Origin: Polytrichum commune
Lineage: Eukaryota; Streptophyta; Polytrichopsida; Polytrichales; Polytrichaceae
DNA: 60,000 nt
Direction of reading: 5' to 3'
Assembly (NCBI GenBank): GCA_950295325.1
Contig: OX485803.1
Span: forward strand, 63,319,554 to 63,379,553
This document shows, in pieces, positions 22,841 to 34,377 of this stretch. Within the stretch, counting starts at the first letter, position 1. Every line of letters begins with the position of its first letter. The notes below the pieces were generated by a model, which was not told where the DNA came from, did no database searches, and worked only from the letters and a program-made list of their open reading frames with translations. Both the position numbers and the translations under genes were made by a program.

Positions 22841-24650
22841 GACTTTTTTCCATCAGTCGGCTTTGGAGAATGTTGGAGATGCTGCCTAGAATTTGAAGGG
22901 TTTTGGGGGTAGTGCGGAATTAGGGTCAACAGAATTTCTTGAGCTGCATGCGTTGAGTATAGCGTGTCAGTTTAGAAGCTCAATTTGGGTGATTGAATTC
23001 AACTCTCAAATCTTGATCTATCCTAAGGTAACAGTAAAATGTTACAAGGAGTGGTATTTGGAGTATTCATGATTTCTACCACAAAGGCCTATGACTTTCT
23101 TAAATATCTGGAAGCTCGTAGAGTAGTCATCCAGAATTTCTCAAGTTTATGGCCTGTCAGTGCGAGAAGCACTGCCAATTTTGTAAGGACTTGTGATTTT
23201 CGCACACTGAGAAAGTGGGGTGCTATCTCGATTACTGCTTTTATAATCCTATTGAAATTGATGTGTTTGCAGTTTTCTGCATGCAAACCTCTCATTCTCC
23301 CACTACATCTCTCTGAATGAGCTTATCACCGAACATCACTGAAGTTTTGTTAAATAATTCTGAAATTGCTGCCATGTATTTTCCAAGCACTATGATCAAC
23401 ATCCACGTGTGAAAATTGAACTTCTTGTGTGAATGTGTTGTTCTGTAAATGGACCTTTCTCTGAGTCGATTGCAGGGTCGCAGCATTCCAGTGGCCGGTT
23501 CCACCTTATCGCTCTCTCTTTAGTCACCACCCATGATATATTCAATTTTCCAGTTTGATTACGGGAATCCGGATTGTTCATCCGATTCCTCCGTGTATGC
23601 GATAATCATATCTTCTTGCTGGTTTACAAATCTTCGTTGTTCAGGATACCACTCAGCAGTCGGAATTTCCGAAGCACCACAACATGTACCATGGATTAAT
23701 TTTGGATAATATGAATCTTTGGGACGATTCATAAAATAGTGTCTGCACGACGGCAGGGGTAGGTTGCAACTCTCGCTGCGTACTGGTTGGAACCATTTTT
23801 ATTCACAAAACAGGGCCTGTATGTATCTGTATGACACTGCAAATTTGTGGACTATGACAAGCTCTGCACGCAACGAACTGGAACATTGAGCAGCCGTTTC
23901 CAATGACAATAATTCGAGCAACTGGGAATCAAAGTACAGCAATTTTGATTCCTTATGAAAGCGACAGAAACCATGAGTTGCACTACGCAATCGTTTGGCG
24001 GAACCCCATGTTGCAGGTCAAGCAGAGGTTTATTCGTCTCCTTGGGTTCTAGACTAGTGAGGAAAGACAAGCGGTTGCTATTACAAATAGATTCCACCCT
24101 GTCATGGTTCTTGTGCAGCGTCACCTTATACCTATTGAGTTGCCAGGTCTTACGAAGCGGTGAGCAGTCAATCAAAAATTCTCTTTCCCAAGCACACGTT
24201 ATAGATTCATGAATTTAAAATGATGTCAAACCAAAATTCAGGAACCAGTTTGTGTATTTAAGATGGTTTCCAGTTAGATTAAAACACATGTGCACTTAAT
24301 TCAATTTTGTGAAATCGAAATGGCCACATTAAAGAAGGATGGATATCTATAACCTCAATGGATTGAAGAGAGGGACAGTTTGAAAATAAAACAAAGCAGT
24401 CTCACATGCAAGCTCTTTCTTTCGTCCTCCACGTAAACCACCGCAATGTGCAGGTCGCGGGTGTCACAGTAGCTCATAAGTAATGAGCTTGGCAATTTTA
24501 AAATTGACGGCACCGGCTCTTGCACAAGTCAATGATTTCATTCTTCACCTGTTTCCAATCGGTCTGACATCTGCTATGTAGAAGCTCTGGAAATTGGCTG
24601 GAAATTGTTTACACCGTATGATCATGTACCAGCCTTCCGCGTGAGAATTT
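22841..24650. other. 3' flank of gene 6 and spacer
   Basis: The first 130 bp still resemble the 3' flanks of genes 1 and 3. The rest is ordinary-looking spacer. Frames at 23039-23320 (plus) and 23852-24175 (minus) have no recognisable domain. Confidence 0.5.
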
Positions 24651-24930
24651 AATTACTGCAGGTTCTACTTGCAACAACGTCTGTGCGGCATTCATTGCAA
24701 GGTGTCCAAATGTCAACTCCTGCCAATGCACTCGTGACTAAGATATTCCAGAAAGCTAATTACCGGTGGCTTAATAATGCTCCCCAGCCTAGCTACGCAT
24801 GGTTATGTGAGCAGACATTCAGCTCCCGATCCATATAACACAACCTCCACTTCTAGAAACACAAGTCACAAGTGTATCCATTGCACATTGCTCGACCCTG
24901 TGAATCTCTGAGCTCCTCTCTTTCTTAACC

Positions 24931-25623
24931 ATGGAGTGCAGCAAGCCAATTGTAGCCATGAGCATCTGCGTGCTGCCGTTATGGCATTTGCAGCGGAGGT
25001 GAACGCGCAGTGTAGCTTGAGTGCATTGGCTCCCTGCTATGGAGCAGTGCAAGGCGCTTGCCCTCCTCGTCCCTACGGAGGCCGCAATGGCGCATGCTGC
25101 AGGGCGGTGGTGGTGACGAATCCAGCGTGCCTGTGCAGCCAAAATGCAGCAGGGAAGGTATCCCCAGAACATGATCAGGAATGCATTCGCCATGCCCAGA
25201 GTCTGCGGCCGCACCAACCTCCGAGGCTACAAATGTGGAAGTAAGTGTGAAATTGCTGACGTCCATCTATGCACTCGATCTCAATTTGAGTGAGTTGACT
25301 GGCTAATTGTGATTATTCTTCGGTTTTGTTCTATCCATGCCTACTAATCTAGTCCAGTTTCTATACTTTGTTTGTAAATTATGCAACATTTTGTACATTC
25401 TTCTGTGGAAACCAAATTTTCTCCTAGAAAGCTCCTCTGCAGTTTTCGTCTCTTCTGTGGATCTCGAGGTAAAGTGACCACATCAGTCCTGGGCTCCGTC
25501 AGAACATGTCATCTGTCTACTATGATTGATCACGTTCATTAACATCCTTTTGATCTTGGTGAATGCAGGCTACAAGTAGTAACGCTTTTGAGTGCCGTGT
25601 GTGCAGGGTACACCAGCGAATGA
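24931..25623 (+). pseudogene. LTP-like array gene 7, broken by two opposite frameshifts
   Basis: Exon 1 would be 24931-25240, the intron 25241-25606 and exon 2 25607-25623. One base is missing in the signal peptide near 24973-24983, after which the frame soon ends at a TGA. One extra A in the run at 25141-25144, just after the CxC motif, restores the length, so exon 1 still measures 310 bp. Further drift is Tyr44 to Cys, Asn49 to Tyr, and Y-T-S-E instead of Y-T-I-E. The type B promoter has CATATAACA at 24833. Probably non-functional. Confidence 0.87.
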
Positions 25624-27382
25624 AGTGTTGCGACTCGTGTCCACTTGCCAACACTGGAGAGTGTTGGAGAGGCAACATTCACTTGATCTGCGGGGCTTCT
25701 GGTGGTCTAGCAGACAGTCAGTGTCCATGGTATTCTCGAGGTTCTAGTTAAGTGGACTGAGATTGGTTGAAAGGGGAAATCAACAGAAATAGACACACAT
25801 AAAGTTGCTTGATTTTCACGGCAGAAGCACGTCTTGTGTTCTGTATAGATTTCGGTCAGTATAGATAAAAAAAATTCCATAGCAGTTGATGAAATGAGCA
25901 GTCCTCTCCTTTTGTGTTGCACGGTGATCAGCTAATAGAGAGAGGGCTGTATATGAAAACATAATATTCATGCGTGTCACATAAGAAGCAGCATGTTCTT
26001 GTGATTGTAAGGAAGTTTTTAATATACAATCCATGATCACAAACACGCCCAATCAAGGCCTCCAAATACCTGTACATTGTACACTTGTGGAATATAATCT
26101 CAGAATGTGAGATGGTTTTGGTAGACAAATTCTGACTTTGACTCATGAACGATCAAGACGCCATCTAAGCTTTGTGAAGCCCTGTAAAAAATTTAAGCTC
26201 TCAAATTGAAAACTCGTGTAAGTGGACTTGACCAAACAAATGTAAGGGACCTGTACTTTTCTTAAACCTCCCTCTTGACTTCTTATAATTACCCGATATC
26301 AGCATTTCAGAGGAATTTACTGTAGAGGGACTTACTAGGAAATCAGTACAATGCAGATAATGTAGTGAAGTATGTGTCAAATGCTAGTTGCTACGATAGT
26401 TCAATTCAACAAGGCGATTTCAACAACTGGGGTATATACTTCTTTCAGAGGGTCTGAAGGCATTCTTTCCACAGGTGTATAGCTGCAATCAGAAGCACAA
26501 ATTTGTGCTTGATACGATATGGCCATTCAGTAAGTTGAGACTTGCTGCATGAAGGAAGTGCTCATTCTCAATCCCAGCAAAATGTACAGCATCTTCAAGC
26601 TGATAGATGCAGCTGGACTTCAGTCATACATAGGACACAAAACCTTCAAGGCTTCACATTAGAGAAGGATTGGAATACAATCTGAACCTTAATTGCAGGG
26701 TTTAGGGTTTAGTAAAACTTTTCGTCCCAAAATGTAACAAGGCTTTACTCAGTGCAGGCAACATAGTCATCATTAGGTGCTACCAATTTTCCAGAAACTA
26801 CTCGAATATTACATCCAAATATTAACACTTGTTTAATTTCATTCCCAAACCCCTCAAGAGTCACGGTTCCAAAGCTCAACCCCAAGTCTACCACCCTTTT
26901 ATTCACCTGGCTTACGTGCAGCAGAAATAGAAGTGAAGTCTTTTTGCTCAATGAATATTATGCTCTATTGTGAAACAATTTTAGCAGAGATGAATTCATT
27001 ACCATGTGTTTCTAGGTGACATTCATGTGAAGCATTTTTCATATACCATAGAGTGCTTAAATCCACCACACAAATTGGTGAAACTACCAGTAGTCTAAAG
27101 ATCTAACAGAAAGGTATCAGGTCATACGTAATAAAGTAGATGCAGATAAACAGCATCCTGAGTATAGTAGACCTGTAGTAAGAGTCCAGCCACATTGGCC
27201 TGATCAAAATTGGACAAACTGAAAACCTCTGTGCAAACACAGAAGCTGGGGGAGGATTGCTTTTGAATCAACAATTATAATCTGCAATGCTTCTACAAAG
27301 AGGGGGAGAAAAAACCCTCAGGAAGTACCCAATTAATGTACTAGATAGTGTCTTTCAAACTAAGCTGTCGACAAGAAATCCT
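25624..27382. other. 3' flank of pseudogene 7 and 3' side of the S5 gene
   Basis: 25624-26120 resembles the 3' flanks of other type B genes; CAATCCATGATCACAAA near 26028 recurs near 36020. The DNA next to 27382 is probably 3' UTR of the minus-strand S5 gene. A 68-codon minus-strand frame at 26745-26951 is not recognised. Confidence 0.5.
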
Positions 27383-29993
27383 CTACTTCCAGAGTTCTTC
27401 CATGGGGATGCCTCGGTCCCTTGCCACATCCCTAAACTGTTTCATTTTTGATACAGCTTCAACCACAGCCCGTGCATTATTCAAGGGGTTCTTGCTTCCA
27501 ATCTCCTTACCTAATGCATTCTCCACTCCTGCAAGTTCAAGTACCACTCGTACTGAACCTCCAGCAATAACTCCTGTTCCTGTAGCTGCTGGCCTAAGCA
27601 TCACCTTGGCAGCACCATACTGTCCATCAGCTCTGCGCACGAATAATGTACTTAAAGCATTAGTAAATATGTCCACGAGTAGCAGACAATTTTCTCTTTT
27701 GCAAGCAGTATGAAAATGACATTGTCACAACTCAGTGAGGAGACCACAACCCTTTTAGAGATATCCAAACGTTTAATGTTCTTAAGTATGGCAAACTTTG
27801 GATAAACAACTAGAGACTTGATACAAAAATCTTGCTGAAAGGAGATAGGGACCAATGGGCATTCAATCACAGTTTAAGCAATTTGGTACCCATGTGGAAT
27901 TTCCACAGAAATATACACACCCCATAAGACATACCAAATACGTACCATGCCTGAACTGCTCACTCTTATGATGTACCAGATTCTATCAATATGTGGGTAC
28001 GGCGAAATTTATTATTCTCCTTTACACATCTTCAAATCATTTGTAGTTCAAGGATTTGAGGTACAAGATTGAACCCAGAGGTCTCGAGAAGAATTGACTA
28101 TTCTTCTTTGCACATCTGTAAATCGTTTGTAGTTCAAGGATTTGAGGTACAAGATTGAACCCATAGGTCTTGAAAAAATTGACGCAAAACTCGACCTTAG
28201 CAAGTAAGCCACAGCTAATTCCCAGTCAAACCCTTGGTACAGAATAACCTAAAACCTCAGCTTGGCGTTTACCGCACCATAGTACCAGCAAGTAAGTACC
28301 TCGTTTATCTCCGTCTTGAAGACACGCAAGGCCATGTGTAGTGAACAAAAGTCACCACAAAGGATTTGAATTTATCAGTGGTAGAAAACAAGAACTATCA
28401 GACTAGTTCTACAGCTGCTCTGAGGTGATCACAGCTGTAGAGGACCAACAAATTGGACTAGAAGTTATAGTGCCCTTCACAATCCACATTCTTCGAATCA
28501 CAGCTCGAATGCCAACAGCACAACCATAGCCTCGTGTGCATTACAGTACCAGCAAGTGCTATCTCGGATACTCTCTATATAAAAGACCCGCAAAGCCATG
28601 TAGAGTGAACGAATGTCATCACAAAAGGGTTCAGCATTAGCAGTGGTAGAAAACAAAAATGACTCAATCTCAGAAATCTTGACAGAAGATATGGCAGGCA
28701 ACCCTAAATGGCAAATTAATTCACTCTCCATAGATGTATTTACATCAATGCTGAGCTGACATACACGCTACCTGACCTACCTGCCTAGTACAAAGCTGGC
28801 AATGATTTATAGGGAATCAGTAATTTCAGAAAGAGAAAGGTTCACAAATGCATCAATAATGTGTGATTGTACTGAGATGAGTGAATGGTATGCAACGTTG
28901 CACACAGAATGGCGGAGGGACGGAGAGTTGACATGGTGCCCACATGGTGCTGTGAGTAAGGTTAGAAAGATAACATTGAATGGATGGTGACTTCAAAAAA
29001 AGGAGAAGGGTTCACAAATGCATCAATGTGTGGTTGGATTGAGTTGAGCAAAAGGTCTGCAACATTGCACACAAATGGCGGTTTGTTGGAGGGTTGACAT
29101 GGTGCCCACATGGTGATGTATATGAGTATGGTCAGAAGGATAAAATTGAATGGGTGGTGACCTGAGAAAGAGGAGAAGGGTTCACAAATACCTCATCAAA
29201 GTGTGGATAAATTGAGTTGAGTGAATGGGATGCAACATTACACACAGAATCTCGGGCGGAGGGAGGGTTGACATGATGCCCAAATTGTGATGATGTATGT
29301 GAGTAGGGTTGGAAAGATAAGATTGATGGGTGGTGATGTGATTCATTCATACCTATGGGGGAATGTCAAGTATTTGGTCATAGGCACGGTGACCAAATGC
29401 CTACGGGCATCAGTGGCCGACTTCTGAACAGCGGCAATGACTTCCTTGGCCTTGCCAACACCCACACCCACTTTCCCTTGCTTGTCTCCAATCACAACAA
29501 CAGCACGGAACGACATTTGCTTGCCTCCCTTCACCACCTTGGTCACACGGCGAATCTGCACCACTCGCTCCTCGAAATTGTCCTTAGGGGCTCGATCCCT
29601 GCGGCCCCCTCCACGCTCCCCGTCGTCTCCACCCCTTCCTCTCCTGCCGCGTGGCTGCTCGTCCTCTTCGTCGTCGTCGTCTCTCCGCGCCTTCAACCCC
29701 TCGAATGCCTTGCCGTACAGGGCCTCATAGGCAGCTGTGATGTCCTCCTCGCTCTCCTCCTCGTCCTCGTCCGCGAACATTGCCACGGGGGCAGCCACAG
29801 CGCCGCTCCTCACATGCTTCACAGCAACGCTGTTGGATTTGTGAGCCAATTTGGAGCCCCAGAGTGCGCTGTTGAGGGTGAGAGACGATGATGAGACGGT
29901 GCGGGATTGTTGCGAGGTGGAGGATGCTGAGTTAGAGGTGGAGATGGCTACGGAGCTCAATGCCTGCGACAGGGACATGGTGAGCGCCGCCAT
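27383..29993 (-). CDS. RPS5: Plastid 30S ribosomal protein S5 (uS5c), nuclear gene
   Basis: Component of the small subunit of the chloroplast ribosome, near the mRNA entry and decoding region. Exon 1 is 29993-29353, the intron 29352-27633 (GTATGA...GTGCGCAG, 1720 bp) and exon 2 27632-27383; the product has 296 residues. Residues 1 to about 70 are Ser/Ala-rich like a chloroplast transit peptide. Residues 75-135 are a charged acidic, then Arg/Gly-rich extension. Residues 139-203 form the S5 N-terminal domain ([20 protein letters not shown], then [10 protein letters not shown]). Residues 215-296 form the C-terminal domain with [18 protein letters not shown] and the end GIPMEELWK. The splice rejoins F-P-H-R to A-D-G-Q-Y-G-A. 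I start at 29993, in the good context CACAATGGCG; an in-frame ATG at 30047 would add 18 residues. It is the only gene on this strand. Confidence 0.95.
28010..28175. repeat. Two-copy 86-bp direct repeat in the S5 intron
   Basis: A unit containing TTTGTAGTTCAAGGATTTGA occurs at about 28040 and again 86 bp further. The flanking CACATCT and GATTGAACCCA blocks keep the same offset. Confidence 0.8.
28826..29345. repeat. Three 170-bp direct repeats in the S5 intron beside exon 1
   Basis: TTCACAAAT begins at 28841, 29011 and 29181, an exact 170-bp period, and each unit also repeats TTGCACACA-like, GGTTGACATGGTGCCC-like and GGATGGTGAC-like blocks. The third unit runs up to the splice donor of exon 1 at 29352. 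The units have diverged by substitutions and small indels. The array is about 510 bp of the 1720-bp intron. Confidence 0.88.
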
Positions 29994-30293
29994 TGTGGAC
30001 AAAGATTGCAAGAAGCAACAGCCACAATTGGAGAGAGAAAAACCCAACCCCTGGTGGCGAGATAGGCCTCCCGTCCCTCCCTGCGCGGCCTTGGTGAGAA
30101 AAAACGCAACAATGCGTGATTCTGTAACGCAATGCGACCGTGGCCTTCTATCCCTTCCTGTTCAGATAAGGCTCGCTCTGTGGGCCCCAAAACCGCCAAG
30201 ACCCCTGTCTCCCCACCTGCTTGGGGGAAGACCCCGGGTCTTCGTTGGATCCACCAGGCAGGGTTTGATCCTTCCTTGCCCAAGAGGCCTAAC

Positions 30294-30684
30294 CAGTGTT
30301 CAAGATTGAAGTCTTCAATGCCCTTCAAACGCGATTTGGCCCTTCAAAATATACCTCTCTCAAAACAGCCTTTCAAAACGCAACCCCAATTTGAAAATCA
30401 AGACGTCACTTGAAGTCCTCAATATAATTTGCCTGTCACAAGAACCAACAAGCGTAGGGCATTGTCACTACAAGAAGTGGAGTCAGATTGTTGATTCTTA
30501 ATTCTTCACATTGTACTTGAAACATGTACCATACAATTCATGCACAATGAAATATGAGTTTTGTATTTCAATTCTATATTCTCGGATCAACGTCTTGGAT
30601 TTGAACCAACCCTTCCACTGAAAAGCTAAAATTTGAGAGTCCTTCAAAATGAAACTCAGATGAGGGCTTCAATCTTGAACACTA
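30294..30684. mobile_element. Probable hAT-type MITE upstream of the S5 gene (391 bp)
   Basis: Left end CAGTGTTCAAGATTGAAG (30294-30311) and right end the reverse complement of TAGTGTTCAAGATTGAAG (30667-30684); 17 of 18 positions match. Flanks are GGCCTAAC (30286-30293) and AGCCTAAC (30685-30692), an 8-bp target duplication with one mismatch. The C/TAG ends and 8-bp duplication agree with the element at 13589, although the TIR sequences differ. It sits about 300 bp upstream of the S5 start codon, so it may lie in the promoter or 5' UTR region. Confidence 0.65.
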
Positions 30685-30692
30685 AGCCTAAC

Positions 30693-33400
30693 CCTTATTG
30701 TCCCTAAGGACTTATGTTTTCCAGGATCAATCACACAATAAGATTTGAACTTTTACATTATGAAGAACTCGTTTGGAAAAATTGTTGATACAAAGTTCAA
30801 GAATACATCCATACAGTTGGACTAACATGAGTGTAGAAAGGAGTATTATTTGAGTCATTAGGATACACAATATACAAGAGGAAGAGGTGTATTTTTCTCT
30901 AGTGTGTACATTTTAAAAGGCTATTAAAATGTTTTGAAGTAAAGGTAGATGTACAAACGGCCCTCAAGTTCAGAGATAAAATCAACAAATGATGTGCTAG
31001 CTTCATCCGATTTACTTAATTATAGGTTTTATCCAAATGTCATGTGTTTTAAGGTCCGATTGTTATGAGTTACATCTTATGGATGAGAAAGTGTACAACG
31101 ACTTTCTCCTTGGAAAGTGACAGTGGATTGTGCATGTAATAAACACCTACTTCTTCCTTAATTTACATTTTGTCACATTAAATTGAAGAAACTTTTATTA
31201 ATACATGAGTCCATTTTCTAGCCTATCATCAGTGCATATACACTTTGTTGTTCTCTATAAATTCCTCGTATATAGGGGTTTTATTTCATGGTCGCCCACA
31301 CACATCATTCAAGCATTCACTGACGAGTCCACCCCACAGGTCGGGAGGTTAGCCATGAGCTCAACGAAGAATTATAAATAGTATGGAATACCCAATTCCA
31401 CTTTCAACACATCATTAGAATGAACAAAACCTTGCACAATCCCCCCCTGACCAATTTATTATTATTATTATTATAAATGAAAAGAAATTCAAAATCTCTC
31501 TTTTCAAAAAGGACGTTCAACCGGTGTTGAGGGGGTTGGAGGAATGACGTGGCTACCTCGTCCCAAAGTCAATATAATGTCTTTAAAGACACTAGCCCTT
31601 GATGTTATTTGCGACCACTTTGTGGTTTCGTAGTCAGAGGTAGTAATCCCTTCGCACCGGTTGGAGGTCCTTTTTGAGAAGCATGATTTTTTACTTTTTT
31701 GGGGGGGGGGGAGAGGGTTGTTTGAGGTTCACTTCATAAGAATGTTTTGAAAGTGGATTTGGATTTCTCATATTATTTATGATGTTTCATTGACTCATGG
31801 CCAACCTCTCAACCTGTGAATAGTTTCCCCATGCCAACGGAATCGCTATATTCATTACAACTTGTTGACTTTCAATCCCATAATGGTGTTTAAGTCCCAA
31901 GGAGAGTTGTTGGAAATTTTCTCTACTCACACCAAACAAAAAGTATCCATTTACTTATTTATTTAGAAGCTTAAATTATCTTAATATTAAATCTCAAAGG
32001 ATCAAACTTAAAGAATTCATAAGAAATGCCAATCGTAATATTTTTGTAAAACTTTGGCATGTGTATCACCAAGATGATTATGTATCCTTGACAAATAAAA
32101 ATAGAACATCAACTTTGATGAATAGAATGACAAGTTTTTAATTTCATTAACTAGTGTTAATGACACTCCACATAAGATCATACTCTCATGTATTTTTTGC
32201 TTTGAAAGTGCTTAGTCGAAGCTCATGACCTTGTATAGAAGGTCCAACCGTACATATGTGTTCTTCAACTTTGTGTAAACAAATCTGCTTCATGAAGCTT
32301 GGACACCTCACTTTATAGCTAATCTTGAAAACATAGAACCCTAGGGAAAATTAGGGTTAAGGGTTAACCCCTAAGTGCACTTGGGCCATTCGGGTGCAAA
32401 ACAAGAAACCAAAACTATGTACTTGGGGTTTGAGATCAAATCAAAGATGTAACATAAAGTATGATGTGAAGACCTAATATGAAGTTTACTTAGACAATAA
32501 AGTTTTGAAGGAATTTTTTGGGAACCTCATCCATTCATTTGGAACTAGTAACATTATTGCTCAAACAAGGAGTTCAGTAAATTTGAATGTATGTGAGAAC
32601 ACCAAATAATACTCAATGCCACACATCATATGTAAATTTCGATACTATACATTTTTTTCTTCAAAGTCAATGAAATTTAAACTCTGAAAAACTTCTGACA
32701 TAGAGTATGCCCCTGAAGACCATTGAGAAGACCACTTGGTAACAATAACAACACAATGTCCATCATGTTCAAAAAGATGACGACCACTTTGTATCAAAGG
32801 GTGCCAATCATGGGTAGATCACTCTAAGGCATTTTTGTGCACCACGTGCGGCTGGGGGGTTTTTTGTTTTGGGGCTATTTACCTTCAAGGGCTGAATTAA
32901 AGCCTCCCTATAATTACTTAAATTTCAAAAATGGCCCATTTGTTTGCACCCTTCCATTACTTATATTGTCCAAGTCACTGTAATTTTTTGTACTTTATAT
33001 TCCTTTTAAGTAATAAACGGGCGTGGGGAAGACGACCCCAACGACGGCACGTTCCCTTTTCATTCATTTTTGGACAAACATAAATCCCAATTATCTTCCA
33101 TCCATGTGAGTCCTAAACCCATTTACATACCATACTAAACATACCTTCTAGGATCCTTATCTTCAGCCCCTATATTAATTTTACAAAAAAATAATGGCCC
33201 ACGTTTTATGTTCATCTAACTTACTTATAATGGGATTATCTACATTTAATGGCCCCTTCATTATTTGGAATTCCTTTATAATTTTCATTTCAAATGATTT
33301 TAATCCTCTCTATATTATGCGGCACATCGTTTTTAAAATGCACTAAGTGATCTACCCATGGCACCAATTTTGCAGAATACTAGCATTTTTGGGGGTACTT
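30693..33400. other. AT-rich repeat-like DNA without a gene
   Basis: No protein or RNA gene recognised. It contains short ATT microsatellites (about 31458-31473), a run of G at about 31701-31710 and long AT-rich tracts. Composition suggests decayed transposable-element DNA, but I could not assign it. Confidence 0.5.
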
Positions 33401-33540
33401 GACGTTTGCGCAATTTACACCATCCAATGAAGTGTTGTGACTAGATAATTTGCCCATCTTTTACCCTTGGAGAATGGTGTAGCAGCCAACAAATGCCTTT
33501 GAATCTTGAAGGCGTTTTTGGGAGGTGGTGCTCACAATGT
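33395..33540 (+). pseudogene. Relic of an LTP gene: exon 2 and 3' flank only
   Basis: 33414-33430 matches the 17-nt terminal exon with GAA changed to CAA before the TGA. The acceptor AG has become AA (TTTGCGCAA). The following 110 bp (AAGTGTTGTGACT, TTGGAGAATGGTGTAG, AACAAATGCC) match the 3' flanks of type B genes. No exon 1 is left upstream. Related 3'-flank sequence resumes at about 36001 after two inserted elements, so this is the remains of a ninth copy. Confidence 0.7.
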
Positions 33541-33782
33541 CAGTCAACAAAGTGCACTAAATATTGTCTTTACTATCACAAAGTCTATTTGTCTTTGTCA
33601 ATAGTAATTGTAAACCGCCCATGTAGTGTTGCCAACAACTAAATGTAAACCTAACATGATTTGTTATTTCCTATATAAAAAATAGATTAAAAAACATTTG
33701 GCATTAAATATTGTAATTTCTATCACTTACTAAGTGATTTTTGTGTAAATTTCGATCATCCATGACAGTATTTTATTACATA

Positions 33783-34157
33783 CTCCCTCCATTTCAAAAT
33801 AAAAGTTACATTTTGGAAAATCCGTGGGCTTAAGGTCATTTTTCGCACTTTTAGCACAAAACTACGTGCGTTGCATAGCTCTCACTAAGCGCTTTCCGGC
33901 AAGCTAGGGGTGTCCATAGTAACACTCATTCATTGCCATTGACGATTGACACCGATTGATCTCACACATAAAACCGCGTTGATGTGCATCGACGCCGTTG
34001 AGTCCAACTATCAATTATTAAACAAGAGTAAACTGCTATTTGACTTGGTAGTTCATCAACAACAATATTTACATTGTTTCTGGCAACATTCCAATTTGTT
34101 TGGCGAAGTATGAGAGAAATTTCACCAAATGTAACTTTTATTTTGAAACGGAGGGAG
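33783..34157. mobile_element. Stowaway-type (Tc1/mariner) MITE, 375 bp
   Basis: The ends are CTCCCTCCATTTCAAAATAA at 33783 and, inverted, CTCCCTCCGTTTCAAAATAA ending at 34157; the inverted repeat runs on through AAGTTACATTT. Both sides are flanked by TA (33781-33782 and 34158-34159). The CTCCCTCCGTTTC terminus and TA target are the hallmark of plant Stowaway MITEs. No transposase is encoded. Confidence 0.88.
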
Positions 34158-34377
34158 TATATGTTAGGATGCATAATACCATACTAGTAAAGTTGGGGTG
34201 ACAACACTTGTGAACTTATCCATAAGAAGTGTCATTAGAAAAGTTACCTCAATGCCAAAGAAATACCATATGAGACTAAATACAATATTTAGTGTAGTTT
34301 GATTGCAGATTGCATTCAATATAAATAGAATCCGTAGAAATCGGCCTTAGCAGCTCAAGTGAGAAATCCTCTCACTT

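Noticed and set aside
28010-29345. CRISPR-like arrays
   Set aside because: Few long diverged repeats in a eukaryotic intron; no short identical repeats with unique spacers anywhere in the window.
29355-29891. 178-codon plus-strand frame
   Set aside because: It is the antisense of S5 exon 1, whose protein is clearly recognised.
31318-31370. CTGACGAG followed by ACGAAGAA, resembling a hammerhead ribozyme core
   Set aside because: No stem II closes after CTGACGAG and no GUC cleavage site lies in the right order with a stem III, so the core cannot form.
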